Origin: Streptomyces sp. 840.1
Lineage (GTDB): Bacteria > Actinomycetota > Actinomycetes > Streptomycetales > Streptomycetaceae
Length of the DNA: 64,000 nucleotides
Assembly: GCF_003751445.1 (NCBI RefSeq)
Contig: NZ_RJUU01000001.1
Location: 2,671,001 to 2,735,000 of the forward strand
Reading direction: 5' to 3'
Part shown: positions 33,404 through 42,900 of the stretch, in pieces
How the letters are laid out: the number at the start of each line of letters is the position of its first letter
How positions within the stretch are numbered: the first letter of the stretch is position 1
Program-made: the position numbers and the translations under genes
The notes under the pieces: generated by a model
What the model was told of the DNA's origin: nothing
Seen by the model: only the letters and a program-made list of their open reading frames with translations
The model's database searches: none

Positions 33404-34948
33404 ATGGACACCAGGCGCCCGCTCCGCACCCTCGCCATCGCGCTCGGCACTGCCGGCCTGCTCATCTCCGGTTGCAGCAGCGGAAGTTCGACGACGAGCG
33501 CCTCGTCGTCCACACCGGCGGCCACCGCATCGCCGGTCCCGGCGGCGCTGAAGACGTACTACGCACAGCACCTCAGCTGGCGGGACTGCGGTGTCACCGG
33601 GTTCCAGTGCACGACGATGAAGGCGCCGCTCGACTACGCGAAGCCGGACGCCGGTGAGATCAAGCTGGCGGTCTCCCGCAAGAAGGCCACCGGGCCCGGC
33701 AAGCGGATCGGCTCGCTGCTGGTGAATCCGGGCGGGCCCGGCGGATCGGCCATCGACTACCTCCAGGGCTACGCCGCGATCGGCTACCCCGCCCAGGTGC
33801 GGGCCCGGTACGACATGGTGGCCATCGATCCGCGCGGGGTGGCGCGCAGCGAACCCGTGAAGTGCCTCACCGGTCCGCAGATGGACGCCTATACGCAGGT
33901 CGACCAGACGCCGGACGACGCCGGTGAGGTCACCGCGCTGAGCGGTGCGTTCAAGAAGTTCGCCGCAGGCTGCGAGCAGCGATCCGCGGAGATCCTGCCG
34001 CATGTCTCCACCGTCGAGACAGCGCGTGACATGGATGTCCTGCGCGCGCTGCTCGGCGACGAGCGGCTGAACTACGTGGGGGCCTCGTACGGCACCTTCC
34101 TGGGCGCCACGTACGCCGAACTCTTTCCGGCACGGGTGGGCAGGCTCGTCCTGGACGGTGCGATGGATCCGTCGCTGCCCTCGGCCGAGATGAACCGCGA
34201 CCAGACCGCGGGGTTCGAGACGGCGTTCCAGTCCTTCGCCGGTGACTGCGTGAAGAAGGCGGGCTGCCCGCTCGGCACCACGTCCGCCTCGGACGCCGCG
34301 GACAGGCTGAAGCAGCTCTTCGCCGACCTCGACGCCAAGCCGATCGACACGGGTGACTCGCGCAAGCTCGGGGAGTCCCTGGCCACCACGGGGGTCATCG
34401 CCGCCATGTACGACGAGGCGGCCTGGCCGCAGCTCCGTGACGCGCTCACGGCTGCCAGGAAGGGCGACGGCTCCGGCCTGCTCTCGCTGGCGGACAGCTA
34501 CTACGAGCGGGAGCCGAACGGCACGTACGCGAACCTGATGTACGCGAACGCGGCCGTCAACTGCATCGACCTCCCGCCCGCCTTCACCACCTCCGCAGCG
34601 GTCACCCGGTCGCTCCCCGCCTTCGAGAAGGCCTCCCCGGTCTTCGGCAAGGGCTTCGCCTGGGCCTCCCTGAACTGCGCCTACTGGCCGGTCCGCCCCA
34701 CCGGCACCCCGCACCGCATCAAGGCCGAGGGCGCGGCCCCGATCGTGGTGGTCGGCACCACCCGGGACCCGGCGACCCCGTACAAGTGGGCCGAGTCCCT
34801 GGCCGGCCAGCTCAGCTCCGGGACGCTCCTCACCTACGAGGGCGACGGCCACACGGCGTACGGCCGGGGCAGCGACTGCATCGACACGGCGATCAACACC
34901 TACCTCCTGGAGGGCACCCCGCCGAGCGACGGCAAGAAGTGCTCCTGA
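33404..34948 (+). CDS. Secreted lipoprotein alpha/beta-hydrolase, tripeptidyl aminopeptidase (Slp-like)
   Basis: 514 aa. The signal ends in LLISGC, so it is a lipoprotein. LLVNPGGPGGSAIDY is the oxyanion region; NYVGASYGTFLGATYAELFP carries the nucleophile Ser (GxSxG); GTTRDPATPYKWA and EGDGHTAY supply the Asp and His. This is the Streptomyces mycelium-associated tripeptidyl aminopeptidase family (SlpD/SlpE/Tap). The ATG at 33404 is preferred to one at 33356 because the signal peptide begins there and TACGCT lies 6 nt upstream, which suggests a leaderless mRNA. Confidence 0.9.
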   Translation: MDTRRPLRTLAIALGTAGLLISGCSSGSSTTSASSSTPAATASPVPAALKTYYAQHLSWRDCGVTGFQCTTMKAPLDYAKPDAGEIKLAVSRKKATGPGKRIGSLLVNPGGPGGSAIDYLQGYAAIGYPAQVRARYDMVAIDPRGVARSEPVKCLTGPQMDAYTQVDQTPDDAGEVTALSGAFKKFAAGCEQRSAEILPHVSTVETARDMDVLRALLGDERLNYVGASYGTFLGATYAELFPARVGRLVLDGAMDPSLPSAEMNRDQTAGFETAFQSFAGDCVKKAGCPLGTTSASDAADRLKQLFADLDAKPIDTGDSRKLGESLATTGVIAAMYDEAAWPQLRDALTAARKGDGSGLLSLADSYYEREPNGTYANLMYANAAVNCIDLPPAFTTSAAVTRSLPAFEKASPVFGKGFAWASLNCAYWPVRPTGTPHRIKAEGAAPIVVVGTTRDPATPYKWAESLAGQLSSGTLLTYEGDGHTAYGRGSDCIDTAINTYLLEGTPPSDGKKCS

Positions 34949-35022
34949 CCCCACCCGCCCAGCCGCTGACCTGCGATGACGTCCCGGCGACAGGGCGGTA
35001 CGGAGCACCCTCGGAAACTGTG

Positions 35023-35028
35023 TAGACT
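35023..35028 (+). promoter_or_regulatory. -10-like TAGACT of the tRNA gene
   Basis: TAGACT lies 39 nt before the tRNA 5' end in a locally A+T-richer stretch (AACTGTGTAGACTTG). The -35 is not clear. Confidence 0.35.
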
Positions 35029-35067
35029 TGGGCCCGCTGCTGATCGCACCATGGTGTGGCAGGGCGT

Positions 35068-35141
35068 GCCGCCTTAGCTCAGTTGGCCAGAGCAACGCAC
35101 TCGTAATGCGTAGGTCTCGGGTTCGAATCCCGAAGGCGGCT
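35068..35141 (+). tRNA. tRNA-Thr, anticodon CGT
   Basis: GCCGCCT (35068-35074) pairs with AGGCGGC (35134-35140), and the discriminator is T. ACGCA / TGCGT flank the seven-base loop CTCGTAA, so the anticodon CGT lies at 35102-35104 and reads ACG (Thr). GGGTTCGAATCCC forms the T arm. The CCA end is not encoded. Confidence 0.97.
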
Positions 35142-35147
35142 CGGATT

Positions 35148-35184
35148 AACCCCAGGACTCACTCGCCGTGACCTGGGGTTTTTT
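35148..35184 (+). terminator. Terminator of tRNA-Thr
   Basis: AACCCCAGG (35148-35156) pairs with CCTGGGGTT (35172-35180), with a T-run to 35184. Confidence 0.88.
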
Positions 35185-35194
35185 CATGCCCTGC

Positions 35195-35884
35195 TCACGT
35201 TCCCGAGCCGGGGGCGGCCGGGGCGACGCCCTGGAGGAGGTTGGCGATCAGCCGGTCCGCGAACTCCGTGCTCAGCGGTTGCGCGGGGAGCAACAGCCGG
35301 TGGTAGACGGCGCCCCAGAGCTGGTCGACGATCGTCTCGAGGTCGGCCTCCGCGCGGATCTGGCCGGCTTCCTGCGCGCGGGTGAGGCGTTCGACGGCGA
35401 GGGCGCGCCGCTGGATGACGTAGTGCGCCGAGAGCGCCTCCGCCAGGCCGGGGTCGCCCTGGGCGGCTCCGATGATGCCGGCGGTGACGGGGCCGGTGCG
35501 GCTCAGGAGGTCGACGAAGCTGTGGAGTTGCGTGGTCAGGTCGCGCCTGATGTCGCCCGTGTCGGGGAAGGCGAGGGTCTCCTTGAAGGTGTCGAAGTAG
35601 GCGTCGAAGGCCAGGGCTCCGGGGGAGGACCACCACTTGTAGAGGGTCATCTTGCTGACGCCCGCGCGGGAGGCGACCTTCGAGAAGGTGAGGGCGTGAA
35701 CCCCCTCGGTGAGCAGCAGTTCGGCTGCCGCGGTGAGCGTCGCGCGGCGGACGTCCTCCGCGCGACGGCGTCCGCGCCCCGGCTTGAGCGGATCGGTCGT
35801 TGCGGCCGCTGGATCAGCTGGCCCCGCAGGCCCCGCAGGCCCCGCTGGACCCGCAGGCCCCGCTGATTCCTCTGATCGCTCCAT
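35195..35884 (-). CDS. TetR-family transcriptional regulator
   Basis: 229 aa. A Gly-Pro-Ala repeat (GPAGPAGPAGPAGPADPA) in the first 30 residues is disordered. AEDVRRATLTAAAELLLTEGVHALTFSKVASRAGVSKMTLYKWWSSPGALAFDAY is a complete TetR DNA-binding domain. The C-terminal ligand domain resembles the AcrR-like TetR_C group. The ATG at 35884 has AAGGAG upstream. It is divergent from an SDR gene, and a clear set of operator half-sites lies between them. Confidence 0.9.
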   Translation of the reverse strand: MERSEESAGPAGPAGPAGPAGPADPAAATTDPLKPGRGRRRAEDVRRATLTAAAELLLTEGVHALTFSKVASRAGVSKMTLYKWWSSPGALAFDAYFDTFKETLAFPDTGDIRRDLTTQLHSFVDLLSRTGPVTAGIIGAAQGDPGLAEALSAHYVIQRRALAVERLTRAQEAGQIRAEADLETIVDQLWGAVYHRLLLPAQPLSTEFADRLIANLLQGVAPAAPGSGT

Positions 35885-35938
35885 GCGTCTGCTCCTTGTC
35901 CGGCGTGGCCGGCCCGGTGGGTGCGGGCCTGGAGGGAT

Positions 35939-36010
35939 TATATGGACTCGCTGACCATATCTATATGGACCACGAGTCCATATAGGAGTAGTGTACTCAC
36001 TGTCCATATA
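35939..36010. promoter_or_regulatory. Four-half-site operator (TATATGGAC) between TetR and SDR genes
   Basis: TATATGGAC occurs at 35939-35947 and 35962-35970; its reverse complement GTCCATATA occurs at 35976-35984 and 36002-36010. The inner pair makes a perfect palindrome (CTATATGGAC, CACGA, GTCCATATAG; 35961-35985), and the outer pair is nested around it. The region is strikingly A+T-rich for this genome and should hold both promoters. Confidence 0.85.
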
Positions 36011-36025
36011 TAGAGGGAGGTCGTT

Positions 36026-36775
36026 ATGACCACCGTTGAGCAGTCCGCCACCCGTGTGGCGATCGTGACCGGGGGTTCGGGCGGGATCGGCGGTGCCGTC
36101 GCCGCCGCACTGGCCGCGCAGGGCATGGCGGTCGTCGTGCACTACTCCGGCAGCCCCGAGCGCGCCGGAGAGGTGGCGGCCGCGATCCAGGAGGCCGGCG
36201 GCCTCGCCGTCGCCGCACCCGGTGACGTCGCGGACGAGGAGGCGATGGCCGCCCTCTTCGACGTGGCCGAGGAGCGCTTCGGCGGGGTGGACGTGGTCGT
36301 CAACACCGCGGGGATCATGCTGCTCGCTCCGGTGGCCGAGATGGATCTCGACGCCTTCGACCGGATGCACCGGGTCAACGTGCGCGGCACGTTCGTCGTC
36401 TCGCAGCTCGCCGCCCGGCGGCTGCGTCCCGGCGGTGCGCTGATCAATTTCTCGACCTCGGTCACCAGGCTCCAGCAGCCGGGTTACGCCGCCTACGCGG
36501 CGACCAAGGGAGCGGTCGAGGCGATGACCCTCATCCTCGCCCGCGAACTGCGTGGACGGGACGTCACCGTCAACGCCGTGGCTCCGGGGCCGACCGCGAC
36601 GCCGCTGTTCCTGGAGGGCAAGAGCTCCGAGCTCGTCGAGCGGATCGCCGCCGCCTCCCCGCTGGAGCGGCTCGGCACGAGCGAGGACATCGCGAGCGCC
36701 GTCGCCTTCCTGGCCGGCCCCGACGGCCGGTGGATCAACGGCCAGGTCCTGTTCGCCAACGGCGGCATCGCCTGA
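36026..36775 (+). CDS. Short-chain dehydrogenase/reductase
   Basis: 249 aa classical SDR. VAIVTGGSGGIGGAVAAALA is the TGxxxGxG cofactor motif, NTAG is the adenine-ring site, and LINFSTSV plus YAAYAATKGAVEAM provide Ser, Tyr and Lys of the active site. The start of a Tyr-Ser pair after the second strand (VVHYSGSPERAGEV) without an Asp suggests NADP(H). The substrate is unknown. GGGAGG precedes the ATG. It is probably repressed by the divergent TetR protein. Confidence 0.88.
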   Translation: MTTVEQSATRVAIVTGGSGGIGGAVAAALAAQGMAVVVHYSGSPERAGEVAAAIQEAGGLAVAAPGDVADEEAMAALFDVAEERFGGVDVVVNTAGIMLLAPVAEMDLDAFDRMHRVNVRGTFVVSQLAARRLRPGGALINFSTSVTRLQQPGYAAYAATKGAVEAMTLILARELRGRDVTVNAVAPGPTATPLFLEGKSSELVERIAAASPLERLGTSEDIASAVAFLAGPDGRWINGQVLFANGGIA

Positions 36776-36862
36776 GCGCCGGACTCCCGCCGGGGCGCCC
36801 CGCCGTCCTCGCCGAGGGCGTGCGAGCCCCGGACGAGGACGGAACGTTCGTCCGCAGCCACC

Positions 36863-37486
36863 TCATGGCCCCTCATCCGCAAGAGCGGTGAGGATGATGC
36901 CTCTTGTCAGGGAGTTCACCCCACTCCCCGACAGTCCGACCTTTGCGTTCCAGGGCGGATGGATGAAGTCCACAGTTCTTTCGTAGCATTTGATCCAGTC
37001 GAGGCTCAGGAGCACCGGATCTCCCGTCACGGCAACGGCCGGAGGGGTCGTGAACCGCTGACCGGTGCGCACCACTCCGCCCATACAGCGGACGATGCAG
37101 ACAGCGGGCGTGGCCCCGCCGTCTTCCACCGAGTGGATCTGCAGCTCCGCAGCAGGGCTGCTGTCCATGTGCGGCGAGCCTCCGCTGCCTGCCTTCTGGG
37201 GTGCCGTGCCCGCCCGGCCCGGGTGGTCTCTCGCTTCGGTGTCCCGGAGGTGCCGACCCATGTCGATGTCCCGCTGCAGCGCGCTGAACCGGGGCTCCTC
37301 CCGGCTCGCGTCCAGCACGACGACGTGCAGCCGGTCGCCGGCCTCGGGCGGCGGGCAGTTCTCGTCCCACCAGGAGGGGTGCTTCACCTGGTCGATGAAT
37401 CCGGTCTCGCCGTCCACCTCGACGCGCGAGCCCACCGAAGCGACCGCGATCACGGTCACATCGAGTTCCTGATGATTGCGGAACAT
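36863..37486 (-). CDS. Hypothetical protein, S1-like N-part and beta-barrel-like C-part
   Basis: 207 aa. Residues 1-70 (ELDVTVIAVASVGSRVEVDGETGFIDQVKHPSWWD and RLHVVVLDASREEPRFSAL) resemble an S1/OB RNA-binding fold. After a Gly-rich linker, AELQIHSVEDGGATPAVCIVRCMGGVVRTGQRF resembles the domain-2 beta barrel of translation GTPases. I do not recognise the family. GGAGG lies 9 nt before the ATG at 37486. The frame stays open upstream to 37622 (LDRFNELTQDLQLRQYLRR), so a TTG at 37516 or a lost start is possible. It may be an immunity or translation-related accessory protein. Confidence 0.6.
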   Translation of the reverse strand: MFRNHQELDVTVIAVASVGSRVEVDGETGFIDQVKHPSWWDENCPPPEAGDRLHVVVLDASREEPRFSALQRDIDMGRHLRDTEARDHPGRAGTAPQKAGSGGSPHMDSSPAAELQIHSVEDGGATPAVCIVRCMGGVVRTGQRFTTPPAVAVTGDPVLLSLDWIKCYERTVDFIHPPWNAKVGLSGSGVNSLTRGIILTALADEGP

Positions 37487-37683
37487 CAATCCGGTCCTCC
37501 GGAGATATTGACGCAACTGAAGGTCCTGCGTGAGTTCGTTGAAGCGGTCCAGCTTCCCTGCGGCTGGTGGCCGGCCGGATTCGGGCCGTGGTCGAGCTCG
37601 TACCGCGCGTGATCGTCGCGTTCAGACCCTTGGTGAACTTGGTGACCGGCTCCTCGTCCAGATGCGGATCGGCCCGTCACCAC

Positions 37684-38100
37684 TCACCGCCCGGCACCCT
37701 CTTCGCCCACACCGGCATCGACGGCGACCGCGTCCGGAACGATCCCGGTGACCGGCGGGAAGAACATCGACCCGTCCTCGTCCGCGATGTTCACCGCCAG
37801 ACCCGCCGGCTCACCCAGCGCCGGCACGATCTCGTCCACGATCCGCGCGCCCAGCAACGCCGCGTAGTCCATCGGCTGATCGCCCGGCCCGTGCAGCACC
37901 GCGAACCGGGCCAGCGCCGCCTCGTCGCTGAACCCGCAGATCCACCGCACCCCGCCCATCCGCGCCGACCACAGCGAGTCACTCGCCACCGGCACCAGGA
38001 GAATCGAACGCCGCATCTCGCCCAGCAGCGCTCTCGGGTCCCCGACCCCCGCCCTGCGCTCGGCGATCTGCTCGGCGAGCGCCGTCCCTGCCCGGCCCAT
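37684..38100 (-). CDS. SseB-like domain protein
   Basis: 138 aa. MGRAGTALAEQIAERRAGVGDPRALLGEMRRSILLVPVASDSLWSARMGGVRWICGFSDEAALARF fits the SseB N-terminal-like domain common in actinobacterial secretion and toxin-immunity loci. GGGGGAGAG precedes the ATG. Its role is unknown. Together with the gene after it, it forms a small leftward pair beside a regulator fragment. Confidence 0.7.
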   Translation of the reverse strand: MGRAGTALAEQIAERRAGVGDPRALLGEMRRSILLVPVASDSLWSARMGGVRWICGFSDEAALARFAVLHGPGDQPMDYAALLGARIVDEIVPALGEPAGLAVNIADEDGSMFFPPVTGIVPDAVAVDAGVGEEGAGR

Positions 38101-38185
38101 GTCTCTCCCCCGTCGTAGGTGACTGAAGGCACCGTAGAACAGGACGCGCGACAGGACACGGCCGGTTCTCCCGAAGGACTCCACC

Positions 38186-38489
38186 GGGGCGCGGTCGTGG
38201 CGCCGTCGATCCGCTGTACGTCCAGGAGTCCGGCGCCCGCCCCGGTGTGACCGAGCGCGGGCTGCGGACCTACCGGCTCAGCCGCGTCACGTCCGTCGAG
38301 CCGACCGGGGAGCCCGTCGTGCGGCCCGAAGGGTTCGACCTCGCCACGACCTGGCGTCCGTTGGCCGGGGCGATGGAGGACCGCCCGCACGCCGCGACGG
38401 CGCGGGGTCTGGCGGACCCCGGGGCCGAGGCCTTCCTGCAGCGGCTGTTCGGAGGCCGGCTGCGGGTGTGTGAACCGGGCGTTGTGTGA
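38186..38489 (+). pseudogene. C-terminal fragment of a WYL-domain regulator
   Basis: In the frame ending at 38489, TERGLRTYRLSRVTSVEPTGEPVVRPEGFDLATTW is the highly recognisable end of YafY/WYL regulators. The upstream HTH and most of the WYL core are absent; before the fragment only VDPLYVQESGARPG is readable. It is a remnant, so a larger locus once stood here. Confidence 0.7.
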
Positions 38490-38552
38490 ACCGGGCGCAG
38501 TGCAAGCCGATCGGCGTGTGAGCCGAACGGTGCCGGCGCGTGGGAGGGCCGG

Positions 38553-39062
38553 TCAGCGATCCCGCAGAGCCTGCGCGATCAGGTCGTGGATGAGGTGCTC
38601 ACCGGGGGCCCGGTTCTCCGTCAGGCGCGGAAGGTCGTCGGGGCCGAACCAGTCGTAGGCGGTGTGCTTCGCCCATTCCAGCGCGGGGTTGGCCAGATCG
38701 CCGTCGACCTCGACGAGGTAGTCGGCCTCGTGCCGCTCCCCGTTTCCGTCGTCGCCGGTCCAGGTGGTGATCCCGAAGAGGCGGCGGACGCGGTGCAGGC
38801 GCCAGCCGGTCTCCTCCTCGACCTCGCGGGCGAGCGCGTCCAGCAGCGATTCGCCGGGCTCGACGTGTCCGCCGACGATGTCCCAGCAGTCGGGGAAGAG
38901 GCGACGGTGCGGGCCTCGTCTCTGGGCGAAGGCCCTGCCGTCCGGGGCGAGGATCACCGCGCCGACCGCCCACACCTCGCCGTCGGCCGGGACCGGGACC
39001 TCGACGCCGTCGTCCACGGTCACCTCGGGGCCGGAGCCGCCAGGCAGTCCGGGCGTGCTCAT
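38553..39062 (-). CDS. NUDIX hydrolase
   Basis: 169 aa. GHVEPGESLLDALAREVEEETGW is a perfect Nudix box (Gx5Ex7REUxEExGU), which binds Mg for hydrolysis of nucleoside diphosphate-linked compounds. EVWAVGAVILAPDGRAFAQRRGPHRRLFPDCWDIVG is the normal lead-in. The ATG overlaps the upstream marR stop (ATGA), so the two are co-translated. Substrate unknown. Confidence 0.88.
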   Translation of the reverse strand: MSTPGLPGGSGPEVTVDDGVEVPVPADGEVWAVGAVILAPDGRAFAQRRGPHRRLFPDCWDIVGGHVEPGESLLDALAREVEEETGWRLHRVRRLFGITTWTGDDGNGERHEADYLVEVDGDLANPALEWAKHTAYDWFGPDDLPRLTENRAPGEHLIHDLIAQALRDR

Positions 39063-39502
39063 GACGGCCCGGACAGGCTCTGGCGCCCGGCCAGCCGTTC
39101 CATCAGGGCCGCGCTGCGCGCCAGCACCCTGCGTTCCTCCTCGGAGAGTTCGCCCTCGATGGCCTGCGCCAGCCAGCCTGCCCGGCGGCCGCGTTCCGCC
39201 TCCAGCGCGGCCCTGCCGGCGTCCGACAGCTCGACCAGGGATTTGCGGCCGTCCGTCGGGTGGGCCCTGCGGGTGACCAGGCCCTGATCGAGGAGCAGGC
39301 CGACCGCGCGGGCCATCGACTGCGGGCGCACCCGCTGGTCGGTCGCGAGATCGCTGGTGGTCATGGCGCCGTCGCGGTCCAGAGCGCCGAGCACGGCGAC
39401 CTGCCCGACCGGGATCAGGTCCTCGCGCTTCACGCGGCGGCTGAGCTTGCCCATCGCGGTACGCAGTTCGGCGGCGACGGTGGCGGCTTCCGGGGTCGGC
39501 AT
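39059..39502 (-). CDS. MarR-family transcriptional regulator
   Basis: 147 aa. KREDLIPVGQVAVLGALDRDGAMTTSDLATDQRVRPQSMARAVGLLLDQGLVTRRAHPTDGRKSLVELSDAGRAAL is a complete MarR winged helix with the conserved DGR wing. It is transcribed leftwards with the NUDIX gene and faces the enolase gene; the spacer holds a 13-bp repeat array that may be its operator. Confidence 0.9.
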   Translation of the reverse strand: MPTPEAATVAAELRTAMGKLSRRVKREDLIPVGQVAVLGALDRDGAMTTSDLATDQRVRPQSMARAVGLLLDQGLVTRRAHPTDGRKSLVELSDAGRAALEAERGRRAGWLAQAIEGELSEEERRVLARSAALMERLAGRQSLSGPS

Positions 39503-39532
39503 AGGGCACTTTAACCCGGAAACGCCGTCGTG

Positions 39533-41015
<1,483 letters not shown>

Positions 41016-41037
41016 AGCGCGCCGGGGGCGGGCGTCC

Positions 41038-41310
41038 TCAGCGCAGCCGGCGCAGCGTCGCGGTACGGATCCTCAGGAGGTTCGGCAGCAGGCCGTAGAC
41101 CACTGCCGGGACGACGATGCCGGTGATGACCAGCGTGCGCAGGAGCATCGGGAGGCCCGTCACGTAAGGGCCGATCGCGAGCTGGACGACGGTGAGGGCG
41201 GTGAAGACCGCGAGCCAGGTGAGCAGGACCCGCGTGTGTACGGAGGGCGGCGGGACGGGCTGCGCCTGGGTGGTGGCGGGGGCGGTCGGTGAGGCGGTGG
41301 TGGTGGGCAT
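41038..41310 (-). CDS. Small two-helix membrane protein
   Basis: 90 aa. A Thr/Pro/Ala-rich N-terminus of about 30 residues precedes VLLTWLAVFTALTVVQLAIG and LRTLVITGIVVPAVVYGLLP, two membrane helices, and an Arg-rich end. The family resembles DUF2798-type proteins often found beside TetR regulators, though I am not certain. GGAAGGAACC precedes the ATG. It is divergent from a TetR gene across a large palindrome. Confidence 0.7.
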   Translation of the reverse strand: MPTTTASPTAPATTQAQPVPPPSVHTRVLLTWLAVFTALTVVQLAIGPYVTGLPMLLRTLVITGIVVPAVVYGLLPNLLRIRTATLRRLR

Positions 41311-41382
41311 CGGAGGTTCCTTCCGTGGGCGGGGACCGTTCGGTGCCGCCGGGGCTCTGCCGCTGCTGCCCGGTGGCGAGCT

Positions 41383-41437
41383 CCACTGAACCAACCAACT
41401 GGTTGGCTGTCAACCATCCAGTTGGTTGGTTCAGTGG
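41383..41437. promoter_or_regulatory. Perfect 20-bp inverted repeat operator between TetR and membrane protein genes
   Basis: CCACTGAACCAACCAACTGG (41383-41402) and its exact complement (41418-41437) are separated by 15 bp. Each arm contains AACCAAC and, with the spacer, makes AACCAAC-TG-GTTGG, a frequent TetR operator style. It covers the likely promoter of both genes. Confidence 0.88.
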
Positions 41438-41460
41438 TGGACTCGTTCTACGCTGGTGCC

Positions 41461-42096
41461 ATGACCTCGGAAGCGCCATCCACCAAGGAACGGCTCCTCG
41501 CTGCGGCGAAGGAGGAGTTCGCGGCCCACGGCATCGCCGGAGCCCGCGTCGACCGGATCGCGGAGCTGGCCGGTGTGAACAAGGAACGGATCTACGGCTA
41601 CTTCGGCAACAAGCAGAAGCTGTTCGACGCCGTCGTGGGCCGTGCGCTCGACGAGCTGGCCGAGGCCGTCCCGCTCGAGGCCGGTGACGACCCCGCGGAG
41701 TACGTGGGCCGGGTGTACGACTTCCACCGGGGCAACCCGGTCCTGGTCAGGCTCTTCTTCTGGGAGGGGCTGCACTACCGCGACGGGGTGCTGCCCAACG
41801 AGGACCGCCGCCGAGGCCGTTACGAGGAGAAGATCGCCGCCCTGGCCGAGAGCTTCGGGACCGAGGCCTCGCCGAAGGTCGCGGCCTGCCTGCTCAGCAT
41901 GATCGGGCTCGCCGCCTGGCCGAACGCGGTACCGCAGCTCGCGCGGCTGATCATCGGTACCGAAGGGGGAGGGCAAGGGGGAGCGGGAGCGGGGGCCGGC
42001 GGGGTGGATCTGCGCGCCCACGTGGTGGCGTTCGCCCGCCAGGCACTGTCCGGGCCGGAAGGCGTATCCGTACCCGAGCCCGAGCCCGAGGCCTGA
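41461..42096 (+). CDS. TetR-family transcriptional regulator
   Basis: 211 aa. STKERLLAAAKEEFAAHGIAGARVDRIAELAGVNKERIYGYFGNKQKLFDAVV is a standard TetR DNA-binding domain. The C-terminal ligand domain ends in a low-complexity Gly/Ala and PEPEPEA tail. TACGCT ends 6 nt before the ATG, so the mRNA may be leaderless. The tail merges into a 24-bp tandem repeat after the stop. Confidence 0.9.
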   Translation: MTSEAPSTKERLLAAAKEEFAAHGIAGARVDRIAELAGVNKERIYGYFGNKQKLFDAVVGRALDELAEAVPLEAGDDPAEYVGRVYDFHRGNPVLVRLFFWEGLHYRDGVLPNEDRRRGRYEEKIAALAESFGTEASPKVAACLLSMIGLAAWPNAVPQLARLIIGTEGGGQGGAGAGAGGVDLRAHVVAFARQALSGPEGVSVPEPEPEA

Positions 42097-42100
42097 GCCC

Positions 42101-42216
42101 GGAGACGTATCCGAGCTCGGGGCCGGAGACGTACCCGAGCTCGGGGCCGGAGACGTACCCGAGCCCGGGGCCGGAGACGTACCCGAGCCCGGGTCCGGAT
42201 ACGTACCCGAACCCGG
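42101..42216. repeat. 24-bp tandem repeat after the TetR gene
   Basis: Units start at 42101, 42125, 42149, 42173 and 42197 (last one partial). Each begins GGAGACGTA(T/C)CCGAGC and ends in a C/G-rich half containing GAGCTCGGGG or GAGCCCGGGG. The 3' end of the TetR gene (GGCGTATCCGTACCCGAGCC) is a related degenerate unit, so the repeat probably grew out of or into the gene. Confidence 0.9.
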
Positions 42217-42255
42217 AGACGTACGCGGGGCCGCCGGTACTGCGCCGGACGCGGC

Positions 42256-42897
42256 CTAACCGCGCAGGTACGCCAGTACGGCCAGCACCCGGCGGTTCGT
42301 GGTGTCGTCCAGCGACAGGTCCAGCTTGCCGAGGATGCTGCCGAAGTGCTTGCTGACCGTGCCCTCGCTCACCGTCATCGCCGCGGCGACCGACGCGTTG
42401 GACTTGCCCTCCGCCATCAGGGCGAGTACCTCCTGCTCGCGGGCGGTCAGCCGCGACAGCGGGTCCCTGCGGTGCCGGATCAGCTGGCGGACCACCTCGG
42501 GATCCACCACCGTGTCACCGGCGCCGACCCGCTGCAGGGCGTCGACGAACTCCTCGACGTGGCCGATCCGTTCCTTGAGCAGGTAGCCGACGCCCCTGCC
42601 GTCCGCGGAGTCGAGCAGATCCTCCGCATAGGCGCGCTGGACGTACTGGCTGAGTACGAGGACGGGGAGATCCGGCTGCCGGGTGCGCAGTTCGATCGCG
42701 GCGCGCAGGCCCTCGTCCGAGAAGCCCGGCGGCATCCGGACATCGGTCACGACGATGTCCGGGCGGTGCTCGGTGACGGCCGCGATCAGCTCGTCGGCGG
42801 TGCCGGCTCCCGCCACCACCTGGTGCCCGAACCGCTCCAGCAGCCCGACCAGTCCCTCCCGCAGGAGCACGCTGTCCTCGGCCAGTACGATCCGCAC
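42256..42897 (-). CDS. NarL/FixJ-type response regulator
   Basis: 213 aa. VLAEDSVLLREG contains the acidic pair, DIVVTDVRMPP the phosphoacceptor Asp (near residue 51) and YLLKERIG the conserved Lys. SRLTAREQEVLALMAEGKSNASVAAAMTVSEGTVSKHFGSILGKL is a LuxR-type helix-turn-helix. The GTG at 42897 has AAGGACC within the end of the kinase gene, so the pair is co-expressed. It probably controls the divergent ABC exporter. Confidence 0.93.
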   Translation of the reverse strand: MRIVLAEDSVLLREGLVGLLERFGHQVVAGAGTADELIAAVTEHRPDIVVTDVRMPPGFSDEGLRAAIELRTRQPDLPVLVLSQYVQRAYAEDLLDSADGRGVGYLLKERIGHVEEFVDALQRVGAGDTVVDPEVVRQLIRHRRDPLSRLTAREQEVLALMAEGKSNASVAAAMTVSEGTVSKHFGSILGKLDLSLDDTTNRRVLAVLAYLRG

Positions 42898-42900
42898 GGG

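Noticed and set aside
35068..35184. tRNA-Thr as an active attachment site of an integrated element
   Set aside because: I saw no repeat of the tRNA 3' end within the window and no integrase or excisionase gene.
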